Shown here one piece after another: positions 53,533 to 64,000 of a DNA stretch of 64,000 bases. The stretch comes from Torymus aiolomorphi (taxonomy: Eukaryota > Arthropoda > Insecta > Hymenoptera > Torymidae). Both the position numbers and the translations under genes were made by a program. The notes beneath the pieces were generated by a model. It was not told where the DNA came from. It worked only from the letters and a program-made list of their open reading frames with translations, and ran no database searches. Every line of letters starts with the position of its first letter. Position 1 is the first letter of the stretch. The stretch lies in NCBI GenBank assembly GCA_036365515.1, contig CM070873.1, positions 229,477,876 through 229,541,875 on the forward strand. Direction: 5' to 3'.

Positions 53533-54051
53533 CCGTTACAAAGCTTCCTCTATGAGGAAGAAAAAAATGTAAGAAAGTGTAAACAAATGTAAAAAAGTGT
53601 ACAAAAGTGTTAAAAACAGTAAAAAAGTGTAAAAAACATATTAAAATGTAAAAAAAATATAAGAAACTGTAAGAAAGTAAAAAAAACTACAAGAATTTAT
53701 TAAAAAACTGTAGAAACATGTAAGAAAGTGTAAAAAAAGTGTAATAAAGTGTTAATAAATGTAAAAAAATGTAAAAACACTATAATCAAATGTTAATAAG
53801 TATTAAAAAACTCTAAGAAAATGTTAATAAATGTGAAGAAGTGTAAAAACTATAAAAGAATCTTTGAATTATCAGAATCAAAGAAAGTGTTACAAAATAT
53901 AAAAAAAACTGTAAGATAGTGTACAAAAATGTATAAAAATGTAAAAAAGTGTAAAGAAAGTGTAGAAAAGGGTAAAAGAATGTAAAAAACGTCCGAAATC
54001 CAGTAGTTTTTTTTACATTTTTTGCTTCCTCCTAGCGGAAGCTTTGTAATA
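53533..54051. repeat. Foldback-flanked A-tract minisatellite
   Basis: The ends GTTACAAAGCTTCCTCTATG (left) and the inverse of the right end, TTACAAAGCTTCCGCTAGG, form inverted repeats. About 430 bp between them is a degenerate array of (A)GTGTAAAAA units with about 10-11-bp periodicity. Non-coding. The plan resembles the 17573-18012 element: inverted ends plus short tandem units. Confidence 0.6.
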
Positions 54052-54136
54052 GTAAAATTTTAAGTTTTCATTAAATCGCTCTAGAAACACGAATAGAGGT
54101 GATAGAAGTTCGAATCACATGATATTAGAAAATGTC

Positions 54137-54178
<42 letters not shown>

Positions 54179-54192
54179 TGTGTGTGTGTGTG
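54137..54192 (+). repeat. (GT)n microsatellite
   Basis: GT dinucleotides with a GCGCGCAT interruption. Frames through it are low-complexity artefacts. Confidence 0.9.
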
Positions 54193-55319
54193 TATACGTA
54201 TACCCGGTATACCATTTTATCTCAGGATCTATTCGATCGATTTTAACCGGACAGGTCTCATTTTTTTTGTTTTTCTTGTGTGAATGGGGAAAGGAAATCC
54301 TCTTTTTGATTCGCCAATGCGTTTTTGTTTTATTTCGAATTTTTGATTTTCGAAAAATTCATTTTTGCGTTTTTTTAATAACATTGAGATATTTGAATCG
54401 GACAGATAGCATTCGAAAAAGCATAAAAAAACCTATATTTAAAAAAAAAAAAAATTACATTAGCTATTGTGGTTCTTTTGTTATTAACAAAAACGTGTTT
54501 TTTTTTAAAGCTTATAACTCCAAAAATAAACGATCAATTTTTTGAGAAAAATCATGCTGATAATGCAGAATTCAAGAAGCTATAATCTATAAAAATTGTA
54601 ATCCATTCTGTCGAACTAGTTTTTGAGAAAAAAATTAAAAAATTTTAAAAACGCGTTTTGTATGAAGCACGTTTACTTTAGAAAAAATGGCATAATCGCT
54701 TTAAAATTCCTTTTAGAGGTAGATTTTGGATAGCTCTCGGCTAAGTTCTTTGGGCTAAATGATTGGTCAATAAATTTCAGAAATATATTTGAGGTTAAAA
54801 TTTTCTTAAATAAAAGAGAAACTTTAAAATAAGTCGCCAGGCAGGTTTCTTGATCATCTATACGTGAATTTATAGCGATTTTTCAATGTTTATTTGCACC
54901 AAATTTAAGTAGTCAAGAATCTTCAGTTTCTACGCCAATTATCAGTAGTGAAGAAATTTGTAATATAATAGTGAGATTTTTGTAAATGAACTTAATAAAA
55001 CTTTAGTTATTTAAAATTAAAAACTTCACCTGTCAAAGTGCCGCAAACTGTGAACAGTAAGATGTGACAATCATATATACCACTTGGAAAAGAAAATAAA
55101 TTAATGATTATACCATTTATAGCAACAAGTAGATTCTTCTCTATGAGTATAATGTGTACATTTCCTTCGTGCTGCGAGTGAGAAAATCTTTCAGATAATA
55201 AGTGTACCCATAGCAAGGTAGCTGCATAAATATAGAAAGAGTACACACTTTACTTTACACACGAAAACGGCAGCTTCTACAAGCTCTCATGAACGATAGT
55301 TCATATTTATTATGTATAG
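54193..55319. other. AT-rich repeat DNA without a gene
   Basis: Inside the 3.7-kb inverted structure. Homopolymer A and T runs are frequent. No domain-bearing frame is seen on either strand. Confidence 0.45.
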
Positions 55320-56044
55320 TTACCGATAAAACAATATAATTCCTATTGTGACCGGAAAATCCACGTAACTCCACTGATTTTTTTTATTCCTGGAATAACC
55401 ATATAAGTGAAAGCCATTTTCTAAGACATGAACGCTATTTGGTCTAGTGACTATGGTAATAAATATGTTATTTAGATTAGTATTAATAGATGGAGTACTG
55501 TATTTAATCTCATTTAATTGTCTTGATTTACAACACCGATGCGAAACTAAAAAACTCAATTTACTCGAAATCATGAAAGTGGAGATAAGTGGTTATTCCT
55601 GAAAGCCATAGATTTGATTTATCGTCTTAAAATTTTAACTACTTATTACACTCATTGAAGACTTGGTTGGACTCATTGAATATTTGGTTAAAATTTCAAG
55701 AGATTATTTTGATTTGTTTTTGAGAAAAAAATTGTTTTATAAAAAAGTAGCGATTTCTTTGTCGCATGATAACAAGATTTAAAAAATCAGCCACTCTTCC
55801 TGAAATTTGGCCGATACATATAGCTTTTTTATATCTTCAAACTGAATAAAAATCGTTCTGAAATTTTGCATAGATATAGATTTTTTATATTTTCAAAATG
55901 AGTTAGTTGTCCAAAAAAATCCTATTGTCACGACAAAAGATATTTGACGTTAAAAATTTTTCTTAAATATATTTTCGAGTTTTAAGATACGAGCAAATCC
56001 ATAATACTTTTAACTTTGGTGTGACTATTTTTTTAAGTAATTTA

Positions 56045-56462
56045 CTGCTGCTATTAGCCTACCGTGCTAAGCACATAAACGAGACAGGGTGTAACATCTT
56101 CAATTTTCACGTAGGAAACCAGTTTTTATAACAGAAAACAATTTTCAAGTAGAAAACCTTTTTGAAAATGAAACCTTTTTTGACAGTTTTATGTATCCCC
56201 GCATTGCGCTGTGCCTGGCACACTAATATGGATTACAGGACTGATTTTCTACGCAAAAACTGAAGATGTTACACCTTGTCACGTTTATGTACACCCGAGG
56301 GAAGTTGATTCTTTCCGAACGTGCCTAGTCGCAATTTTAAAATCCTGCAATTTCGTTGGATGATTCCAATTAAGGGTTAATGTTTACACTTGAATTGTCC
56401 AATGGGATTGCAGGATTTTGAAATTACCCAGCATTACGTGCTTAGCACGTCAGGCTATAAAG
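56045..56462. mobile_element. Foldback MITE, diverged copy 2 (TGCTGCTATTAGC family)
   Basis: It shares TTACTGCTGCTATTAGCC, GCACATAAACGAGACAG and GGCACACTAATATGGA with the element at 30717-31031. The right arm breaks off at about 56292 (TGTACACC) and resumes near 56437 (GTGCTTAGCACG), suggesting a nested insertion of about 145 bp that itself has an inverted AATCCTGCAAT/ATTGCAGGATT pair. Confidence 0.6.
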
Positions 56463-57671
56463 CTAAAGTATAAGTCAATCTAAAATGAAGTGTTTAAGTC
56501 AATTAGTTACCGAGATATGAAAGGTTTTTCGAACGCGTCGGATTTGACGTTCCTATGCTCAGTTTTTTCGCGTGACACTGTACCTTTCTCCACTTTTGAC
56601 CCACAACCTTGCGATTATTTATAACAATGTAATTTTGCAATAAATATGACGCAATCTTTTTTTTACGTTATAAGTACAACTATTAATTCGATTTTACGTC
56701 CCTGTCTCATTTCTTAATAATAATAATAATAAAATGAATAATTGAAGACACGACGATTTAAAAAAAAAAAATTATTTCGACTTCTAGAGCACTTAGAGAG
56801 TTTGTTTGGGGAAATATATGTGTCAGCTTTCCAACGAACCTATTGTCGTTTATCTATGACAAATATTGGAGTCACAATTGTGAATGATTATAACGAAAGA
56901 AATTACTTTTTTTTATTTCACGATTTTAAACAATTAAATTTGAAAAAATCGCTTAGCTATTCATTGTTCGTGAAAGTAGAGATGTTAAACTTTCAAAATC
57001 AATTTGATGCACCCTTGTACGATGCCCCATTTTTTAACGGAGAAATAAACAATCGTTAAAATGGCCATTTTCAGCGGTTTTTTGCGATTTTCAGATATAA
57101 ACAAATTAACTAAATGTAAATCTGAAAATCGCGTTTTGTAGATATTTTTAATATCTAAAAAGTTTATTTCGAGCTTTTTTCTGTAGACAAAAAACTGATT
57201 TTTCAATCATTAATTCGTTATTTAAACAATGACGCTATAAACAATTTTTGCCTCATTCACCGGATTATTGTTCCTGATGACCCCCGACCAGAATCCGCTT
57301 GAAAAACTCGGATTATAATTCAGTCGAAAAACGGGCTAAAATCAGCTAATTTATTGACTGGCCTATAGTTGTTGGACATTTTCGTTGTAACAGTTACACA
57401 CAAATAAAATTTGCTAAACTAATCAATATTAAAGTCCGCCAGTTATTCTTATTCTGCGCATGTGCTCACCGACAGTTGATGGGCCGATGGCCGTATGTTA
57501 TAATCATAGACTTAATCTATGATTATAATGTAAGGTTGTGTCTACAATACGATGTAAACGCTAGTGTAAACGCGCGCTTTAGTAATTTCTAGTGGAAATC
57601 AAGTAATATCTAGTAATATAGGTTCAAAACTAACGGTGGCAACAGCGCCATACAAACACTACTCGCTCTAA
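56463..57671. other. Spacer without a gene
   Basis: AT-rich. A perfect small palindrome at 57499-57529 (TTATAATCATAGA and its inverse around CTTAA) is the only structured feature noticed. A 105-codon frame at 56742-57059 has no recognisable domain. Confidence 0.45.
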
Positions 57672-58025
57672 TGCCTTAATCACATAACCGCGTACGATCG
57701 CGTACGTCTGCGTACAACCGCGTCCGACGTTAAGGAAGAATCTAGTGATTTTCGCTGTTGCCAACAGCGGCAATGTCAGTGCAATAACTAGTACTTTCGA
57801 GGAACAGACCTACGTCGGCTACTACACCAACGACAACAGACATAAACAAGCAAGTGTTACTCCGATCTACTGCACTTCGTGTGAGTAGGTCTGTTCCTCG
57901 AAAGTACTAGTTATTGCACTGCATTGCCGCTGTTGGCAACAGCGAAAATCACTAGATTCTTCCTTAACGTCGGACGCGGTTGTACGTAGACGTACGCGAT
58001 CGTACGCGGTTATGTGATTAGGGGA
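57672..58025. mobile_element. 354-bp foldback MITE, copy 2, TAA target duplication
   Basis: Nearly identical to 27648-28000 over its full length, with small indels. TAA flanks both ends (57669-57671 and 58026-58028). The right-hand TAA is also the left flank of the next element, so this copy inserted at the edge of, or just beside, that element. Confidence 0.8.
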
Positions 58026-58028
58026 TAA

Positions 58029-58638
58029 GAGCGAATCCATATTACGTGCCATGAGCTTTGTGCTATAACAGAAAGAAAGTGTTGTTCGACATCTAGGGTA
58101 AGTGTGGGTACTACTGCGGATGTGGGTATTATTGTGTATATATTACTGCTGTATAATCTTATGGAAAATCGCAGTAATACCAGCGACGTCGTTTTTGGGG
58201 TTCTGCGCATGCGCGAGCGCCCTCCCTATGCTTTAACATGGCACCGTAATACCAACGCAGTAGTTGCAGCAGCTTCGCAGTAACACCAGCAGAGAGATGT
58301 TGTTTTGAAAGTCATTTTATACATTTATTTATCAGTTTTTGTTCTAAAATTGTACTTTAATCGATAGATATGATACCTAAGTTCCGTTATTAAAAAGAAT
58401 CAGCATAATTTTTTTGCCTGGAGACGAAATATAATCGTTTGAAACAAACCTGAAAAAAATACCGCCGTAGTACCCACATTTGCCCTATGTAACTGTTATC
58501 TATATTTGACATCTATGCTCTGTTCAATACGAGAGTAGGTCCTTCCCCTTTATCCTGTAGTAATAAGTATGTAGATGTCGAACAACACTTTCTTTCTGGT
58601 ATGGCACGAAGCTCATGGCACGTAATGTGGATTCGCTC
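58029..58638. mobile_element. 610-bp TIR element, TAA target duplication
   Basis: Terminal inverted repeats of about 70 bp begin GAGCGAATCCATATTACGTG and end with the inverse (CACGTAATGTGGATTCGCTC). TAA flanks both ends (58026-58028 and 58639-58641). The interior is non-coding. A 3-bp TWA target suggests PIF/Harbinger-type mobilisation, unproven. Confidence 0.7.
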
Positions 58639-58686
58639 TAAAGCATATATTTGCGCGAGCAGTTTCCGTCCTATTCTGGGCACACC

Positions 58687-59094
58687 TTAAGGGGATGCCT
58701 TACTCGTACTATTACCGACCGAGCAATTCACACAGTTTCAAGCTGATTAAAAATAAAATACGTCGAATCACAAAAAATCAAGAGAACTCTCTTCTGTGTT
58801 TTTTAACGTTCTATCATCCACTCAAAGTTTGGAGTCGAAATATCAAGCCGTTTTTTCAAAAACTTTGAACGAAATTAAATTTAATTCCTTTTCAGGTTAA
58901 ATTTAATTTCGTTCAAAGTTTTTGAAAAAACGGCTTGATATTTCGACTCCAAACTTTGACTGGATGATAGAACGTTAAAAAACACAGAAGAGAGTTCTCT
59001 TGATTTTTTGTGATTCGACGTATTTTATTTTTAATCAGCTTGAAACTGTGTGAATTGCTCGGTCGGTAATAGTACGAGTAAGGCATCCCCTTAA
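58687..59094. mobile_element. 408-bp TTAA-flanked palindromic MITE
   Basis: Almost perfect 195-bp arms run from TTAAGGGGATGCCTTACTCG to the inverse, around a CCTTTTCAGGTT-type loop (about 58887-58900). TTAA at 58687-58690 and 59091-59094. It shares the TTAAGGGG terminus with 35304-35725 but not the interior. Confidence 0.75.
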
Positions 59095-59320
59095 GGGTGC
59101 GATCCCATGGCATCCGAAAAATTAGTCGGAACCATTCAAGCCCGTGAATGCGAGAAAGAGATTCTTCCGTGAATGTCTCTCTCGCTCTCACGAGGTTCCG
59201 TCTAATTTTTTGGAACGCCATAGTGGAACCATACGGAATCCGGAGGAAGTTCAGTAATGAGATGGTTAAAGTTCAAGCTTAAGCTTGGTAATGATATAAA
59301 AAATGTTTGGAGCCACGATA

Positions 59321-59865
59321 GGGCCTCTGCACGCTAAAAGCATAACGCGAAGGAATAAGGAATAAGAGGGCATAAGGTGGATATAAGGTACTTATGCTCC
59401 ACTTATTCCTCTTATGCCCGTGTTGTGTACGCAACGAAACGTGCATAACCTCTTGATTTTTTTGGATAAAAGTTTTCGAAATGAAATAGCTTACTGTAAT
59501 TATTAATTGACTCTAATTGGTTACAATGTAAAAAGTTGACAAAATAATAAAACTTAAGGGGCTTTTGTATTTTATCATTTCAACGTGCAGAAGCGAGAAG
59601 AGTTTTCTTCTTAATCATTTAGTTATTATTTTTATAATAATTTATAGTGTAGACATTTTTGAACAATGGATGAAGAGGTAAATGTTTACTTGCAATTTAT
59701 TATTAAAAAACTTACTCCAAAACAAGCAATTTAGGGGTTATGCACGATTCGTTGCGTACACAACACGGGCATAAGAGGAATAAGCGGAGCATAAGTACCT
59801 TATGTCCACCTTATGTCCTCTTATTCCTTATTCCTTTGCGTTATGCTTTTAGCGTGCAAAGGCCC
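59321..59865. mobile_element. 545-bp inverted-repeat element, ATA flanks
   Basis: Arms of about 130 bp (59321-59453 and 59736-59865) begin GGGCCTCTGCACGCTAAAAG and end with the inverse. ATA borders both ends (59318-59320 and 59866-59868). The arms contain internal CTTATTCC, GCATAAG and CCTTATG motifs. The 280-bp centre is AT-rich and non-coding. Confidence 0.65.
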
Positions 59866-60367
59866 ATAATTTTCGAGTTAATTAATAATATGAAAATCCG
59901 TTTGAAAGTACTGACTACTGAGATAGGTTAGGTTGACGTAATAGTACGTCAATGGTCAATATACGTCATATTTTCCATTTTGAACATATCTATGACTAAC
60001 GACGTAAATCATATGCTTGTATATAAATCAAATTAGATTGTTTTTTATGTAACACACTCTATTGAATTATCTTACACTTTAAAACTGAATTTTATGAATA
60101 TTAATAACACAAGTCTAATAATAAGACAATTTTAGTTTATATTTGTGGATACTTGACTTGAGAGTCTTCATAGAACCACCATTGAGAAATGAGAATCGTG
60201 AAAAAAAAGTATGGCTGTCAACTAAATTAGATGTTCCACAACTGGTGCTTTTACCCTATTTGTTTTTTAATTTCCCTGCAATATTATTTCTTAAAAAATC
60301 ATTGGATTTCAAAATGTGGCAAAAAGTTTATATTGGGGCCCTAAATAGTCACATTGAGGGAATCTAA

Positions 60368-60556
60368 ATAGTATATTACGCAACAAGGATGTAGTTGGCC
60401 AGTCGAGGCGAAAACCGAAGGCGAAGGTGGCAAACATGTGCTCTAGAGTGGCCCTCTTTATCCCAGTGTTGCGTATACGATTTTTTTGCCTGCCGAGGCC
60501 GAAAGTACAACCTTTGCAATTGGGCAAAAGTGGTACTTTCGGTCCGCCGGGCAAAA
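60368..60556 (+). repeat. ATAGTATATTACGCA family unit
   Basis: It starts ATAGTATATTACGCAACAAG and shares GTTGGCCAGTC, AAACATGTGCTCT, GTGGCCCTCTTTATCCC and TTGCGTATACGATTTTT with the insertion at 52861-53078. It is followed immediately by a second, inverted-ended unit. Confidence 0.6.
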
Positions 60557-60910
60557 ATAGTATATTATACACCTAGGCAGTAAAAATAAGAAATGTCTCA
60601 GATCACATGTAATTGTTGGCCGAGGCGAAGCCGAGGTTGACAAACATGTGAACTGAGGCTTTCTTTTTTACTGGCCAAGGTCTGTATACTATTTTTCTGC
60701 TCGACGGCGCCGGAAAGCGTCAACTTCGTTTCGCGCAGCAGCTGGGAAGTTGGCGCTTTCCGGCCGGAGGACAGAAAATAATATTTTTCACGGGAGGAAA
60801 ATTGGTCAGCCCACATCTTGTTTGCCACCCTCGCCTTCGACTTAGCTGGCAATTTACGCGAACTGTGGACTGTCGCAAGTTTTTTCCTCCCTAGGTGCGC
60901 AATATACTAT
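60557..60910. repeat. ATAGTATATT family unit with inverted ends
   Basis: Begins ATAGTATATTATACACCTAG and ends with the inverse of ATAGTATATTGCGCACCTAG. Interior phrases include TTGGCCGAGGCGAAGCCGAG, AACATGTGAACTGAG and a GGAAAGCG/CGCTTTCC inverted pair. Notably GC-rich against AT-rich flanks. Non-coding. Confidence 0.6.
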
Positions 60911-61394
60911 TTTCCTGATTCATTGTAGATAGAGGTTTTACATTTTATGTACGAAATAAAAATACCAAAATTATCATAAAACATTATTTATTTTCAATTG
61001 TTTACACTTAATAACGTTTTGGGTAAAGGTGATGTAAGGTATATTAGTTTTATACGTAAAATCATAATTAACGTCTATCATTAATAAGATATAGATAGAA
61101 TTTCGTTCGAATTTTACGCAGAATTGATCGACACAGTAATCATGAAGTCAAATTACTTTGGAATACAATCACATTTCATTTACCTATAAGGTGTACGTTA
61201 AGATATAAGAAAGTAAGATATCCTGCTAGGATAACATGATTTGAAGAATACAAATATAAAGATTTTCCATTTTTGTTTTTTAGTTGTGTATATTTCATAC
61301 AAATACTGTTATTATTATTTGTTACTTCAATAATCGTCAATTCTACTATGCAAATGCATATGTCTAGATTAAAATGAGTAATTTTATTAAACTT
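60911..61394. other. 3' flank of the dsRBD gene
   Basis: AT-rich and without a gene. TTTATT at 61383-61388 provides an AATAAA on the minus strand only a few bases past the stop codon; further ones lie downstream (for example near 60987). Confidence 0.4.
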
Positions 61395-63390
61395 TCAACC
61401 CATATTTACATCTTCACCTTCTTTCTCTTCAGGATAAATGAGACTAAACAAAGCATGTAATGCTGCCTTTGCTGCAATCTTCTTGGCATCCTTTTTATTT
61501 TTTGCTATAAGGAAATAAAAACATTAGTATGAATATCAAGATTTATCTGATTTCAGTGTTTTTTCTGAATAAAATTTACCTGTTCCATTGTATTCTTGTC
61601 CTTCAATATCAACAGCAAGAGTAAACATAGTATTAGGTGGATTTCCGAGACGGCTAACTTCAGTGTAAGTAAGACCAGGTCGCATTTGATTGAGCAACAT
61701 AACTGGATGAATTGTAGTAGCATTTGGAGGTAATTCTTTTTGTACAACAACTTTGCTACTTTCTTTCTTAACCTTTCCAGGAGATACACCTGGTCGTGGT
61801 ACAGGAACAACTGTACCCTGATTTTGCCATTCGAGGAACAATTTGTAGAGAGCAAAACTTGCTAATGAACTCCATGGAATTTCATCAGGTTCTTCAGTGG
61901 TTGTTTCCATACTATTTCCATCACCTTCTTTGTTTTCTGAACCATCCCCAGTGTTAACAACAGCAGGAGTTGCTGCTGCTCCTTCATTTTCTGCATCCAT
62001 GCGAGCTTTCATAGCTGCTGCTGTCATTTTTTCCAACAGTAAGCTCTTGAGTGCATTTTCAGCAGCATTTTGACGAGCAAGTGGTTTAGAAATTCCTTGA
62101 CCAACATAGGTTTTGCCATCAATCTATAAAGATTTTTTTAAAAGTTTTTTAATTTTTTTTACAAGATATTTTAGTTTATTATTTATTATATGAAAATATT
62201 AAACAATTAATTATTGATATTTACCTCAGCATGAACAAGGAACAAAGAATTTGGCAACGATGATTGCGTTTCAGGAAATGTGAATTGAACTCCTGTTTTC
62301 ATTTCATTTAAAACCATAATAGCATTTTTTGGTTGCAATGTCTTCCTCAATCGCTGGTTCATTCTCAATCGCTTCAATTTCCTGTTTACTTTTACTGCAA
62401 AAATACAATATTTTATTTTAGTTTTTCAAAAGTTAAATAATATTTAAATTTGATTTATAATTTTATGCAATATTCAGTAATATGCTTTCACATTGATTAA
62501 TACTACTAAACTCTACAGCATTTCTACTGGAGTACTTAGATAAACATATCTTCAAGTTTGCGCAGCGATTTGTCATCATTTCATTATGAATTATAATATT
62601 TTCATTGGAAACATATGATTGAAATATTTTTTATTTTTAATATTCTATAGTCATCTATATAAGTACAGAATATTAAAATAATATTTTTAATTATATCAGT
62701 TTAATTCAATAAACTTACATCCCGGGGTCTTACGCCTCCATTTTGGAACTTCTGGAACTTCCGTGCTATCCATGCTTTCTGCATTGACATCATTAGCATC
62801 CACTCCATTATTTGATTGCTGGTCTCGCTGGTTTTGTTGATTTTGTTGATTTTGCTGATTCTGATTTTGCTGATTCTGATTCTGCTGATTTTGTTGATTC
62901 TGTTGGGTTGGTTGGCTTTGTTGGTTTTGGTTGAATCCTTGATTTTGACCCTGTCCTTGTCCTGTTGTTGGAGTACCCTGAACATTTCCAGTGCTCTTTA
63001 AGATGGGCTTCAAACGCTGAGGTTGAGGTGTTGTTGGTGTCTGTTGCTGTTTTATCTGCTGCATTTGTTGCTGCTGCGGTTTAGCCTGCTGCATATTGCG
63101 TTGTGGTTGAGGTGTCTGCTGCATATTGCGTTGTGGTTGAGGTGTCTGCTGCTGCTGCTGTTGTGGTTGCTGCTGCTGCTTGTACGGCGTTTGCTGATTT
63201 TGGTTACCACCCTGATAATTTCCTTGTTGGTTGTACTATAAAACATAGGGAGGGATGCCGCTACACAAGGAACCTCGACGGTTGTGCTATACCACCAAGG
63301 CCCAGCATCACATCTGCATTCTAGCAGAAACTCTAACGCTGCCCCCATAGTTATTTTACCAGCCAATTTCCCTTTAACTACGGCCGACAT
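61395..63390 (-). CDS. Gln/Asn-rich protein with two dsRNA-binding domains
   Basis: Well-supported exons (minus strand) are 63235-62719, 62394-62225, 62123-61580 and 61504-61395. A start at the ATG at 63390 joined after MSA (63390-63382, donor GTAGTT) restores phase and gives about 449 residues, but the first exon is uncertain and could lie beyond the window. The N-terminal 120 residues or so are Gln/Asn/Pro-rich. dsRBD1 is about 197-262 (PKNAIMVLNEMKTG ... GKTYVGQGISKPLARQNAAE) and dsRBD2 about 370-433 (HPVMLLNQMRPGLTYTEV ... AKNKKDAKKIAAKAALHALF), both with the basic C-terminal KK..A..AA helix. The style is closest to the NF90/STRBP and ADAR dsRBDs. No deaminase or DZF domain follows; the protein stops after EKEGEDVNMG. 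A role in dsRNA binding is inferred; the orthologue is not named. Confidence 0.75.
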
Positions 63391-64000
63391 TTTTTTAACT
63401 TATGACCAATCCAAGTTTATGCAGTTAATTCATTTTTAATTTTATAAAAAAATGATATAGCTTCTAAGAGTCAGATGTATTGGTAAGGAATCAATTTGGT
63501 ACATCTGAGCAAATAGAGATTTGGCATTCCATTAACTTGGTTAGACATGAGTTCAGCACAAATTACACAGGGAATGGCTCATGGCTTTTTGCTATGTGAG
63601 CAACTGGTGAACTTGCCCTTGGCGGAACGCACCTCCTCGGTATGTTTGTATAGCTACTATGGCCTGCATGGCAGGAATGGGAGGTAGGGACCACTAATTA
63701 GTACATGCAAGAATGATCCCTTTTCACACTTTGTCATACAATTGCAATTTGGAGCAATGTATTTTTAACAAGAGACCTTTAGAAAACTAATACTAAACTT
63801 TGATGTTTTTTTTTTTTCTTTTAAATAATAATCCAAATCTACTTTTTTATAATTCAGATATTTTAAATCTAAATGATATTACAAAAATTGATTATAGCAA
63901 AAATTTTTTAAATTTAAAATCATTTTAATTTTTTGAAACCAATAATAAAAGTTATACATGGTGACCACTAAACCATTTTTACACTGAAAAAATTAAAAAT
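63391..64000. other. Upstream flank of the dsRBD gene
   Basis: No further exon could be identified on either strand. It may contain the promoter or a 5' exon of the minus-strand gene. Confidence 0.35.

Larger units (their letters stand above)
52286..55955. repeat. 3.7-kb inverted-repeat structure
   Basis: The left arm (about 52286-52560: ATATCTTTTTTCGTCATGAA, then ATTTCAGGACGATTGGG, then CAAATGAAGATAAT) recurs inverted and diverged at about 55610-55955. Between the arms lie a 313-bp tandem duplication, an inserted element, minisatellite arrays, CA and GT runs and AT-rich DNA, with no coherent coding sequence. It could be an old foldback transposon or two opposed insertions of one repeat. Confidence 0.55.

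Noticed and set aside
51400..54051. CRISPR-like regular repeats
   Set aside because: Units are degenerate, A-rich and contiguous without unique spacers, and the DNA is clearly eukaryotic.
56742..57059. 105-codon frame
   Set aside because: AT-rich, Phe/Asn/Lys-biased, no domain, no splice or promoter context.
62816..63241. Leu-rich plus-strand frames
   Set aside because: Antisense of the Gln/Asn-rich coding exon.
63241..63390. Continuous reading from ATG 63390 into the dsRBD gene
   Set aside because: The uninterrupted frame leads into the wrong frame of the Gln-rich exon, and the correct frame has a TAG immediately before 63235, so splicing is required.

Overview
The window is animal nuclear DNA, most likely from an insect. 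Every gene is split by GT-AG introns, many of them 60-150 bp. The deduced proteins match animal families (CDR2/centrocortin, POLDIP3/SKAR, ABCB P-glycoprotein, bifunctional CoA synthase, a two-dsRBD protein). A TCAGT initiator with a correctly spaced DPE precedes the first gene. A small insect such as a parasitoid wasp would fit the mix of CpG-rich and very AT-rich DNA and the many foldback repeats, but that placement is inference.

Layout. 1-7.9 kb is gene-poor with two TA-flanked short inverted-repeat elements. 7.98-23.5 kb (+) holds a CDR2/centrocortin-like coiled-coil gene of seven coding exons, whose introns carry several foldback elements and a (CA)n tract. 23.5-27.2 kb (-) holds a POLDIP3/SKAR-like RRM gene, tail-to-tail with the first. 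27.6-36.6 kb is a nest of mobile DNA: a 353-bp foldback element with a TTA target duplication, two opposed Helitron-like ends, a 1137-bp hAT relic with a perfect 8-bp target duplication, a 3.06-kb Penelope-like element with inverted long arms, and a TTAA-flanked palindrome. 37.0-45.4 kb (+) is a complete 18-exon ABCB full transporter. 46.5-47.6 kb (-) encodes a small membrane-anchored ankyrin-type protein, divergent from the CoA synthase gene at 48.9-50.8 kb (+). 51-61 kb is repeat-rich: A-tract minisatellites, a 3.7-kb inverted structure, and nested or adjacent palindromic elements. 61.4-63.4 kb (-) encodes a Gln/Asn-rich protein with two dsRNA-binding domains.

The genes are unrelated in function and do not form an operon-like unit. 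The coding genes look intact. No exotic defence or multi-gene system was found. The most unusual content is the density and variety of long inverted-repeat elements, several with exact target duplications or empty-site evidence, and a few gene-structure oddities.
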